A stretch of 11,890 bases of DNA from Bryobacterales bacterium (GTDB lineage: Bacteria > Acidobacteriota > Terriglobia > Bryobacterales > Bryobacteraceae), in assembly GCA_020853155.1 (NCBI GenBank), contig JADYZL010000650.1:1-11890 (forward strand), read 5' to 3'. Position numbers and translations under genes: made by a program. This document shows positions 1-8,547 of this stretch, piece by piece; positions within the stretch are counted from its first letter, which is position 1, and every line of letters starts with the position of its first letter. The notes below the pieces were generated by a model that worked only from the letters and a program-made list of their open reading frames with translations, searched no databases and had not been told where the DNA came from.

Positions 1-42
1 AGGGCTGCGGCTAGGCGTGTCCTGGCCGGGGTTGGTTGAGCC

Positions 43-115
43 GGGGCCGTAGCTCAATTGGGAGAGCGCCTGGTTTGCAACCAGGAGGTCGCCGGTTCGA
101 ACCCGGTCGGCTCCA
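43..115 (+). tRNA. tRNA-Ala (anticodon TGC)
   Basis: Reads alanine GCN codons. The cloverleaf is complete. The acceptor strands GGGGCCG (43-49) and CGGCTCC (108-114) pair, including the G3:U70 wobble that is the alanine identity element, and A115 is the discriminator. The D arm is GCTC/GAGC, the anticodon stem CCTGG/CCAGG encloses loop TTTGCAA with TGC at 76-78, and the T arm is GCCGG-TTCGAAC-CCGGT. CCA is not encoded (GTG follows). In many bacteria tRNA-Ala(UGC) lies in the 16S-23S spacer. Here it is 369 nt upstream of 23S, but 16S is not visible in the 42 nt before it. Confidence 0.97.
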
Positions 116-204
116 GTGGATCGCCGATTCGTGTGTCGGCGGGCGGTTTTCGGAGCAAAAACCGCAAAAATCGGGCGGCGGCCCGGCGGCACGCTCGAGG
201 GTGC
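116..204. repeat. Inverted repeats between tRNA-Ala and the rrn leader promoter
   Basis: Two short hairpins can form. CGCCGA (122-127) pairs with TCGGCG (136-141). GCGGTTTT (143-150) pairs perfectly with AAAACCGC (158-165) around a 7-nt loop. The second is followed by an A-run, not a T-run, so it is not a canonical terminator for the tRNA. It may be a tRNA 3' processing or weak termination structure. No gene is seen here. Confidence 0.4.
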
Positions 205-232
205 TTGACACGGCTTGCAGGTGTGGTAAGCT
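205..232 (+). promoter_or_regulatory. Candidate sigma70-type promoter for the 23S-5S unit
   Basis: A perfect -35 hexamer TTGACA (205-210) is followed after 16 nt by TAAGCT (227-232). An extended -10 TG is present at 224-225. The -10 matches consensus at only three positions, including the key first T, second A and last T. It lies downstream of tRNA-Ala and upstream of the boxA-like leader, so 23S-5S could be transcribed on its own, either as an internal spacer promoter or as the main promoter of an rrn unit unlinked from 16S. Confidence 0.5.
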
Positions 233-308
233 TCCCGTCTTCGACTTTCGGAGGCGGGAAGCCTGCTCCAAAGGCAGGCGGCCCGGCAACGGGTCGAGTT
301 CTTTGACA
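231..308 (+). promoter_or_regulatory. rrn leader hairpins followed by boxA-like antitermination motif
   Basis: Three small hairpins stand in a row: CTTCCCG (231-237)/CGGGAAG (255-261), GCCTGC (261-266)/GCAGGC (274-279), and CCCG-GCAA-CGGG (282-293) with a GNRA-type loop. They are followed by GTTCTTTGACA (298-308), which resembles the Nus-factor boxA element (TGCTCTTTAACA in E. coli). Hairpin followed by boxA is the usual layout of rRNA antitermination leaders. The antitermination role is inferred from this resemblance. Confidence 0.55.
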
Positions 309-484
309 AGTGCATAGTGGAATACGCGGGTATCACAACCGCACCTTAAGCAAGAGTCGAGTCGGCTCTCGGCGGGGGTTCCGGCAGTTTCGGGGCCCTG
401 GTCGGGAGTACGGTTCGTTCTCTCAAAAGCGGTGTAACAACCACGTTACTTGAGTATGGCTTGACCGCAGTCGTTCATAAATGT
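309..484 (+). other. 5' half of the pre-23S processing stem
   Basis: Non-coding leader that can pair in three blocks with the 23S/5S spacer. Block 309-329 pairs with 3384-3403 (about 19 bp with two small bulges). Blocks 442-450 and 455-461 pair with 3355-3363 and 3344-3350 across a 4x4 internal loop. Block 473-492 pairs with 3305-3324 (20 pairs, one G-U). The innermost helix closes the mature 23S ends. Long helices of this kind are RNase III substrates in known bacterial rRNA maturation. Positions 330-441 hold no gene. Confidence 0.75.
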
Positions 485-3304
<2,820 letters not shown>

Positions 3305-3312
<8 letters not shown>

Positions 3313-3412
3313 GCATTTATGAACCACTGGGTCCATGAATGCGAGCCATAACCGAGTAACGTGAGAAGGTCGGTTGCCGATCTCCGCGATATTCCACTGC
3401 ACTGCGTATCAA
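3305..3412 (+). other. 3' half of the pre-23S processing stem (23S/5S spacer)
   Basis: This holds the 3' partners of the leader: 3305-3324, 3344-3350, 3355-3363 and 3384-3403. Each is the reverse complement, with small bulges or a 4x4 internal loop, of the matching block upstream of 23S, in the correct nested order. That order is what makes a continuous long-range stem convincing. The inner helix overlaps the last eight bases of mature 23S. Confidence 0.75.
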
Positions 3413-3442
3413 CGCCGGCGGCGTCTTCGGACGCCGCCGGTG
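3413..3442 (+). other. Spacer hairpin with UUCG loop before 5S
   Basis: A 13-bp stem (one G-T pair) from 3413 to 3442 is closed by C(TTCG)G, an unusually stable tetraloop, and ends 8 nt before 5S. No T-run follows, so it is unlikely to terminate transcription. It probably insulates the 23S processing stem from 5S or marks a processing point. Confidence 0.7.
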
Positions 3443-3450
3443 ACACGATC

Positions 3451-3560
3451 TGCCGGTGACCATGCGTGTGGGGAAACACCTGATCCCATTCCGAACTCAG
3501 CAGTTAAGCCCACACGGCCGATGGTAGTCCTGATCGGGCGAGAGTAGGTGATTGCCGGTT
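3451..3560 (+). rRNA. rrf: 5S ribosomal RNA
   Basis: Large-subunit 5S rRNA, recognised by the conserved core ATCCCATTCCGAACTC and by GTTAAGCCC, GGTAGT and the GAGAGTAGG 3' block. Helix I forms between 3452-3459 and 3552-3559 with several G-U pairs, which fixes both ends to within a few bases (about 110 nt). It lies 138 nt downstream of 23S in the same transcription unit. Confidence 0.97.
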
Positions 3561-3564
3561 TTTT

Positions 3565-3603
3565 GGCCCGGCGGCGCGAAAGCGCCGCCGGGCCGCCTTT
3601 ATT
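3565..3603 (+). terminator. Rho-independent terminator of the rRNA unit
   Basis: A perfect 13-bp GC stem (3565-3577 with 3582-3594) closed by a GAAA tetraloop is followed by GCC and then TTTATTT. A T-run (3559-3564) precedes it. It sits directly after 5S and ends the rrn unit before the cupin gene. Confidence 0.92.
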
Positions 3604-3670
3604 TCCGCCCAGCCGCGCGTGACAATTCGCGCGCGGCATGCTCCCGGCGGCCGCCCGTTGGAGGGCCACC

Positions 3671-4027
3671 GTGAAAATCAATCTCGCCGACGCCTTTGCG
3701 CGATTCTCCGATCACTGGTCTCCGCGGATCGCCGCCGAGCTCAACGGCCAGCAGGTCAAGCTCGTGAAGTTCCGCGGCGCCTTTGACTGGCACTTCCACG
3801 AGCACGAGGACGAGCTGTTTCTGGTTCACCGCGGCCGGTTTCGAATGGAGTTCCGAGACCGCTCGGTCGAACTGTCCGCGGGCGAGCTCCTGGTCGTGCC
3901 TCGAGGTGTCGAGCACCGGCCGGTGGCCGACGATGAGGTCGAGGTCATCCTGTTTGAGCCGGCGACGACACTCAACACCGGGAACGTCGACTCGGCGCGG
4001 ACCCGGCGATCCCTTCCGAAGATCTGA
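3671..4027 (+). CDS. Single-domain cupin protein
   Basis: A small (118 aa) conserved beta-barrel cupin, probably cytosolic and metal-binding. Cupin motif 1 is at residues 41-55 (HFH-x4-E-x6-G, giving H41, H43 and E48). Motif 2 is at 71-82 (G-x5-P-x-G-x2-H, giving H82). All four expected metal ligands are present. The GTG start at 3671 is preferred because GGAG lies 8 nt upstream; an in-frame ATG at 3638 would put the ribosome binding site inside the gene and add residues unlike the family. Stand-alone cupins serve as isomerases, dioxygenases or sugar-binding proteins, and the sequence does not decide between them. It is separated from the rRNA unit by a terminator and from marR by 144 nt or more. 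Confidence 0.88.
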   Translation: MKINLADAFARFSDHWSPRIAAELNGQQVKLVKFRGAFDWHFHEHEDELFLVHRGRFRMEFRDRSVELSAGELLVVPRGVEHRPVADDEVEVILFEPATTLNTGNVDSARTRRSLPKI

Positions 4028-4154
4028 CCGTCTCCTCGTGGGCGTCGTTCAGCTCCTTGCAGCCCGATGTGCGTTCGCTTGATAGCCTGAGGTCCGACAA
4101 CCGAAACGCGGAGCGCCTCGGCAACTCAGTCCCCAAAAATTCTCGAACAAAGAC

Positions 4155-4183
4155 TTGACACGACTGTCGTTATGAGGAATACT
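4155..4183 (+). promoter_or_regulatory. marR promoter with palindromic operator in the spacer
   Basis: A perfect -35 TTGACA (4155-4160) and AATACT (4178-4183, 4 of 6 consensus) are 17 nt apart. The palindrome ACGAC-T-GTCGT (4160-4170) sits between them, an ideal place for a repressor. Transcription would start near 4190. The palindrome arms recur upstream of doxX, so the MarR protein is the natural candidate to bind both. Confidence 0.65.
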
Positions 4184-4189
4184 ATTGGC

Positions 4190-4720
4190 ATGTTGACGAA
4201 CCGATCGACTCCGGGGTCTGCCGAACGCTCGGCCCTTCAGCAGGAGCTGAAGAAGCGGAAGCCGTTCGAATTGCCGGAGGAGGAGGCGTTTCTGAACCTC
4301 TGGCGGACGTTCGCGGTGCTTCGTGGTGAGTTCGAGAGCCTGTTCCGTTCACGGGGCCTTTCCGACTCGCAATACAACGTGCTCCGGATCCTGCGTGGCG
4401 TCGGCGCAGAGGGACTGCCGTGCAGCGAAATCGCGCAGCGAATGGTCTCGCGCGATCCAGATATCACCCGCCTGGTGGATCGCCTCGAAAAGGCAGGGCT
4501 CGTCGAGCGGGCCCGGGTTTCGCATGATCGTCGCGTCATCGTCGTGCGGATCACGCCGGCAGGCCTGACGATCGTAGGTGAACTCGACGATCCCATCCGC
4601 GATTTGCACCGGCGGCAACTCGGGCACATGAGCCCGGCCGAGCTGGCCGAGCTGAGCGATCTTCTCGCAAAGGCTCGCAAAGCGCCTGCGATGGGGGAGG
4701 CGGACGCAGGCGCGCAGTAG
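4190..4720 (+). CDS. MarR-family transcriptional regulator
   Basis: A dimeric winged-helix repressor, 176 aa from the preferred ATG. The MarR core spans about residues 35-165. The recognition-helix region is around 85-107 (ends in a PDITRL...VDRLEKAGLVER pattern). The wing contains S111-H-D-R-R115 followed by hydrophobic strands and ITPAG, the classic MarR signature. The only cysteine is C78, in the HTH entry, so an OhrR-type N-terminal sensing cysteine is absent. An in-frame ATG at 4172 exists, but it overlaps the promoter between -35 and -10, so the ATG at 4190 fits better. This leaves practically no 5' leader. It is followed after 66 nt by doxX, its likely target. The ligand is unknown. 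Confidence 0.9.
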   Translation: MLTNRSTPGSAERSALQQELKKRKPFELPEEEAFLNLWRTFAVLRGEFESLFRSRGLSDSQYNVLRILRGVGAEGLPCSEIAQRMVSRDPDITRLVDRLEKAGLVERARVSHDRRVIVVRITPAGLTIVGELDDPIRDLHRRQLGHMSPAELAELSDLLAKARKAPAMGEADAGAQ

Positions 4721-4741
4721 ACCTCAGCGGTTCTTTTTTTT
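4682..4741 (+). other. Hairpin at the marR 3' end followed by T-run
   Basis: GCGCCTGCG (4682-4690) and CGCAGGCGC (4705-4713) form a perfect 9-bp stem inside the last marR codons. A run of eight T (4734-4741) comes only about 20 nt later. The gap is too long for a standard intrinsic terminator, so it may attenuate transcription into doxX or mean nothing. Confidence 0.3.
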
Positions 4742-4751
4742 GGGACGAATA

Positions 4752-4765
4752 GTCGTTGGAACGAC
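4752..4765 (+). promoter_or_regulatory. Palindromic operator upstream of doxX
   Basis: GTCGTT-GG-AACGAC is an inverted repeat with 6-nt arms. Together with the following GACT it offers additional ACGAC half-sites. It shares the GTCGT/ACGAC arms with the palindrome in the marR promoter and ends about 20 nt before the doxX start. It is a likely MarR binding site. I could not place a confident -35/-10 pair for doxX itself. Confidence 0.6.
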
Positions 4766-4786
4766 GACTTGCAAAAGGAGAAACAG

Positions 4787-5332
4787 ATGCGGACTGCAAT
4801 GATCAACGCGGATGAGGCGAGGAACCAGGGTCGGAATGCTCCAGTGACGGAGGGCATCCGTGCCGGCTCTACCCCGGCCCAGGCCGGTGCGAACGCGATC
4901 GCTCAATTGCGGGAGGTGGCGGCCGACTTGGGGATGCTCGTGCTGCGGGCCGTATTGGCGGTGGTCTTCATCTACCACGGCGGGCAGAAGCTCTTCGGGC
5001 TTTTCGGCGGCTACGGACTGGCGGGGACGGCCGGATGGATGGCGAGCATCGGGATCCCGATGCCCTACGCGAGCGCTGTCCTCGCGGGCTCGGCGGAGTT
5101 CTTCGGCGGCGCGGCGCTGCTGCTGGGGCTCTGGCCGCGGATGGCCGCGATTCCGATGGCGTTCACGATGCTCGTCGCGATCGTGACCGCGCATTGGGGC
5201 AAGTTCTCCGCCCAGGCGGGTGGAATGGAGTATCCGCTGACGCTCGCGGCCGCGTTGATGGCGATCGCACTGGTTGGCGGGGGACGGCTCACGGTGATCG
5301 AGGCATGGCGTCGCGTGCGTCGGCGTGGATGA
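4787..5332 (+). CDS. DoxX family membrane protein
   Basis: An inner-membrane protein of 181 aa with four predicted transmembrane helices near residues 49-64, 94-115, 119-137 and 149-166. It shows the DoxX hallmark Y63-HGGQKLFG70 after helix 1, then a G-x-AEFFGGAALLLGL stretch, and H136 and G145-G146 in the later loop. The ~45-residue polar N-terminal extension is longer than in typical DoxX proteins. The ATG at 4787 is chosen because AAGGAG (4775-4780) stands 6 nt before it; a TTG at 4769 in the same frame lacks this. DoxX proteins are linked to redox and thiol stress or quinone-associated complexes; the exact substrate is not known. The preceding MarR gene probably controls it. Confidence 0.9.
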   Translation: MRTAMINADEARNQGRNAPVTEGIRAGSTPAQAGANAIAQLREVAADLGMLVLRAVLAVVFIYHGGQKLFGLFGGYGLAGTAGWMASIGIPMPYASAVLAGSAEFFGGAALLLGLWPRMAAIPMAFTMLVAIVTAHWGKFSAQAGGMEYPLTLAAALMAIALVGGGRLTVIEAWRRVRRRG

Positions 5333-5518
5333 CCCACTGCGGCGCAGAATCAGTCGATGACGGAGCGGCCGGGCGCTTGGGCGGGAACACTCGTCGGGGC
5401 GCCCGGCTCGTTGCTTGACTCAAATCGAGAGGGCGTCGGGGATGGCGGCTCGCCCCGCGGGATGCCGTTCCTGGGCCAGCGGCGGGCGTGGTGGCGAGGA
5501 GAGCCGTCGTGGCCTCTG
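5333..5518. other. Convergent intergenic region with a long-loop hairpin
   Basis: No gene is seen between convergent doxX and yjbQ. GCCGGGCGC (5368-5376) pairs perfectly with GCGCCCGGC (5399-5407) around a 22-nt loop. There is no T-run on either side, so it is at best a rho-aided stop for one or both converging transcripts. Confidence 0.4.
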
Positions 5519-5938
<420 letters not shown>

Positions 5939-6032
5939 TTCGCTCGGCTCTTACGGTATTCGGTGCTTCATCACGGATTACGAATTCGCCGGCGCTCGCG
6001 CATGGGGCTCAGATTCGAGTCGTGCCTCGCTC

Positions 6033-7043
6033 TTACCTCCGCCGCAGCACCGGAGCGATCGCGTGCAGCTCGCCCATCATCTGCTCGAACATCGGTAGCG
6101 TCAGGGCCTGGGCGCCGTCGGAGAGGGCTTTTTTCGGGTCGTGGTGCACTTCGACCATGATGCCGTCCGCACCGGCCGCGATGGCCGCGCGGGCAAGCGG
6201 GATGACCAGCTCCCGGCGGCCGGCGGCGTGGCTGGGGTCGACGAAGACGGGCAGGTGCGTAATGCGTTTCAACTCCGGGACGATGCTGATATCGAGCGTG
6301 AAGCGCGAGAAATCGCTGAAGCCGCGGATGCCGCGCTCGCAGAGGATCACGTCGTGGTTGCCCTGCGAGATGATGTACTCTGCGGCGAGGAGAAACTCCT
6401 CGAGCGTCGCCGCGATGCCGCGTTTAAGCATGACGGGCTTGCGGCACTGGCCGGCGCGGCGGAGCAGGGCGTAGTTTTGCATGTTCCGCGCGCCGATCTG
6501 GATGATGTCGACGTGCTGCTCGACCAGGTCGGCGTCCTCGGTGGACATCAGCTCGGAGATGACGGGCAGGCCGGTCTCGGCGCGGGCTTCGGCGAGGATG
6601 TGGAGGCCCTCGGCGCCGAGGCCCTGAAAGGCGTAGGGCGAGGTGCGGGGCTTGAATGCGCCGCCGCGGAGGATCTGTGCGCCGCGTTTCTTGACCTCGC
6701 GTGCGACGCCGAGCGTCTGGTCGCGGGTCTCGACGGAGCAGGGGCCGGCGATGACGATCAAGTCGGGGCCGCCGATGGTGAGGCCGCCGAGGTGGATGTG
6801 CGTGTCGTCCGGCTTCATCTCGCGGTTCGTGAGCTTGAAGGGTCGGGTGACGCGGATGACCTCGACGACGCCGGGCAGGCCGCTGAGCTGGCCGGGATCG
6901 ACGGGGCCGACGTTGCCGGTGATGCCGATGGCGGTGCGGGACTTTCCGGGGATGGGGTGGGGGCTGAGGCCGAGATCGCGGACGGCGCGGCAAGCGCCGT
7001 CGATTTCGTCGGGCGTGGCGTCGGTCCGCATGACGATCAGCAT
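6033..7043 (-). CDS. aroF: 3-deoxy-7-phosphoheptulonate synthase (DAHP synthase, type I-beta)
   Basis: Condenses phosphoenolpyruvate and erythrose 4-phosphate to DAHP, the first shikimate step. 336 aa. An N-terminal ferredoxin-like regulatory domain (about 1-70) is followed by the TIM barrel (about 80-336), as in the Thermotoga enzyme, with no chorismate mutase fusion. Visible motifs: AGPCSVE (99-105), RGGAFKPRTSPY (126-137), IGARNMQN (183-190), KRG (207-209), DPSHAAGRRELV (269-280) and GADGIMVEVHHDP (291-303). Metal ligands C102, H272, E298 and D309 fall at the residue numbers I recall for the T. maritima enzyme. The FL domain predicts feedback inhibition by an aromatic amino acid, probably tyrosine. 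The ATG at 7043 follows GGGGGA about 9 nt upstream. Confidence 0.96.
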   Translation of the reverse strand: MLIVMRTDATPDEIDGACRAVRDLGLSPHPIPGKSRTAIGITGNVGPVDPGQLSGLPGVVEVIRVTRPFKLTNREMKPDDTHIHLGGLTIGGPDLIVIAGPCSVETRDQTLGVAREVKKRGAQILRGGAFKPRTSPYAFQGLGAEGLHILAEARAETGLPVISELMSTEDADLVEQHVDIIQIGARNMQNYALLRRAGQCRKPVMLKRGIAATLEEFLLAAEYIISQGNHDVILCERGIRGFSDFSRFTLDISIVPELKRITHLPVFVDPSHAAGRRELVIPLARAAIAAGADGIMVEVHHDPKKALSDGAQALTLPMFEQMMGELHAIAPVLRRR

Positions 7044-7109
7044 GAGTCAGAATCCCCCAAAGATGGCCCGTGCCCAGCCGTCGGCGGCCGGGCACTACCC
7101 TGGGCCGGG

Positions 7110-7125
7110 CCGTCGGACCACTATA
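7110..7125 (-). promoter_or_regulatory. Candidate -10 of the aroF promoter
   Basis: On the - strand TATAGT (7125-7120) matches five of six -10 positions and is about 76 nt upstream of the aroF ATG. No good -35 is present 16-18 nt further upstream, so an activator or another sigma factor may be needed. The GC-rich leader contains the repeated octamer GCCCGGCC, which could form local structure. Confidence 0.35.
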
Positions 7126-7222
7126 ACCCAAGCGTCTGATTCGATTGCGTCGGGACGACCGGGGGCGGCTGGTTGGCCTGGCAGAAGCACACGCGGCCGT
7201 GAACTCGATGCGCGGACCGGCC

Positions 7223-7420
7223 GAAACCCGCTTTCCAGCGAACTGGCCGAAGGTTGCCAAAGTTCTATGCCTGCGCGGGGTCGGTTGGCAATGTTGGTTA
7301 TCAGACGGTGTGGCGGTTGGAGAAACCGCGTTTCCAGCGAATGCGCCCAAGGCGCCCAAACTTTTTTCTGCGTGTGTGCCGGGTTGGGCATCTAATTTAT
7401 CAGACGTTGGCGCGGTCGGA
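7223..7420. repeat. Two-copy 99-nt imperfect tandem repeat
   Basis: Copies 7223-7321 and 7322-7420 align over 99 nt with no insertion or deletion and 66 identical positions by my count. Each copy contains a GAAAC/GTTTC-type short palindrome at its start and a larger hairpin. In copy 1, TTGCCAA (7254-7260) pairs with TTGGCAA (7285-7291). In copy 2, GCCCAA (7354-7359) pairs with TTGGGC (7384-7389). Two of the base pairs are changed on both sides, keeping the pairing. Both copies end in TTATCAGACG-like sequence. The unit is a multiple of three and open in one + frame, where 17 of 33 residues match, so a coding origin cannot be excluded. It lies upstream of aroF, between two - strand genes. Confidence 0.75.
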
Positions 7421-7683
7421 AGGTGGGAACGTGGGAGGGGCGCGGGTAGCGGCCGCGCGGCCGTGGCGGCGCGGCGGCGGGCTGAGGATGGGGTTTGTTG
7501 CGCCGGCATCTGCGGGATTGTTGCACGAGATGAAGCGGGGGTGTGTTTTCGCGGGACGTGTGTGCGGAGCTGGCGGAGTTTGGCGGGTGTGTGCGGAGTT
7601 TTGCTGGGTTGGCCGCGTTTTTGGGGATGCGAGCACGGGACCGGCCGCGCGGCGGTTCCGTCGCCTGCTCAACATCCGGCGGA
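7421..7683. other. G/T-rich intergenic stretch without a convincing gene
   Basis: The + strand is strongly G and T rich, especially 7530-7630, with short repeats of GTGTGCGGAG (about 7559 and 7590) and GGCGGGC-like runs. Overlapping frames are open only because of this composition. I see no ribosome binding site, recognisable domain or RNA family. It lies just downstream of the toxin-like gene. Confidence 0.5.
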
Positions 7684-8547
7684 TTAAGGGGGAAACAGAG
7701 CGGAGATCGCACTGACAAATGCATCGATCGGGACGTGCGACGCGTCGACTCCGGCGGAGGCGAGTTCTGCCCGCAGGCGCAAGACGCCGAGGTGATTTCC
7801 ATCGGCGAAGTACTCCTGGACGATCCCGCTCGCCGCGGTCACGGGCCCGGCGGCGGCGTGGATGTCGCGGAGTGACTTGACGAGATCGAACTCCGGGCGG
7901 GTCAGCATCGCAACGATGCGGAAGACGTCAAGCGCGTGATGCCGAGCCAGTTGTTTTTGTTCGTCGTCCGCGCGGTCTCGGAACGCGTGCAACTTCATCA
8001 GAAGATAGGTAAATGGATTCGGTATGCAGACTCGCACGTCGGACGGTTCACCGTTTGATCTCACACCCCGGAGAGTGAGCTCAAACGAATGCGACTCCAG
8101 CGCGAGGGCTTCCGGCGTGAGATACGCGTGCAACCTGACACCGCCTTTGGGGCGGACGCGCGGCCGGCTGATCTTCACCTTTGACCGGTGCTGGCGTGGA
8201 ATGTCGCCCGTGAGGAAGTCCACTTTGACCGGGCCCATCGGTGTCTGTCGGGTGAATTGGAGGAAATCCACGTCGGACACGTAACCGAGCCGGTCAAGTG
8301 GGTTTCGGAGAGCCTGCATGTCCGCGCGGCTGATGATTATTTCAACCGGCAGCAGCAGGTCGATATCCTCCGTTGCGCGGGCGGGCGGCCAGAATTCGCC
8401 CGGGATCAGCGTCTGGACATCGCGATCCTCCAAGTCGCGCTGTTTGAGATAGAGCCCGAATCCGCCGCCGATGAGCAGTGGTTTCGGCAGACCGGGCAGC
8501 TCGTGCGTCAGGTCGAGCAGGGCCGTAACCAGCGGGGCCATGCTCAT
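7684..8547 (-). CDS. AbiEii-like nucleotidyltransferase (probable type IV toxin)
   Basis: 287 aa, with the nucleotidyltransferase pattern of the AbiEii/AbiGii toxin family. G27-G-G-F-G-L32 is the glycine-rich start of the fold. T59-E-D-I-D-L64 supplies the paired metal-binding D61 and D63. V107-K-V-D110-F-L is the third acidic strand. A later helix has L183-M-K-L-H-A-F-R190 with K185, then a D-rich stretch, which fits the family's K...R...D signature. Known AbiEii enzymes transfer nucleotides and block growth, limiting phage spread. The start ATG overlaps the stop of the upstream gene as ATGA; GGAG lies about 6 nt before it. Translational coupling to the antitoxin is likely. The alternative M3 start is close. 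The target RNA or protein is unknown. Confidence 0.85.
   Translation of the reverse strand: MSMAPLVTALLDLTHELPGLPKPLLIGGGFGLYLKQRDLEDRDVQTLIPGEFWPPARATEDIDLLLPVEIIISRADMQALRNPLDRLGYVSDVDFLQFTRQTPMGPVKVDFLTGDIPRQHRSKVKISRPRVRPKGGVRLHAYLTPEALALESHSFELTLRGVRSNGEPSDVRVCIPNPFTYLLMKLHAFRDRADDEQKQLARHHALDVFRIVAMLTRPEFDLVKSLRDIHAAAGPVTAASGIVQEYFADGNHLGVLRLRAELASAGVDASHVPIDAFVSAISALFPP

Noticed and set aside
143..165. Possible intrinsic terminator after tRNA-Ala
   Set aside because: The stem is followed by A residues on the + strand and not by T on the - strand; it does not fit an intrinsic terminator on either strand.
6141..7139. Open frame of 332 codons on the + strand
   Set aside because: It is exactly antisense to the DAHP synthase, which has every active-site motif. 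The frame is open because of GC-rich codon use, and its product is an alanine/aspartate-rich low-complexity string.
7145..7687. Open frame of 180 codons on the + strand through the tandem repeat
   Set aside because: No ribosome binding site or domain, and composition changes sharply after the repeat. Kept only as a note because the 99-nt period preserves frame and 17 of 33 residues match between copies.
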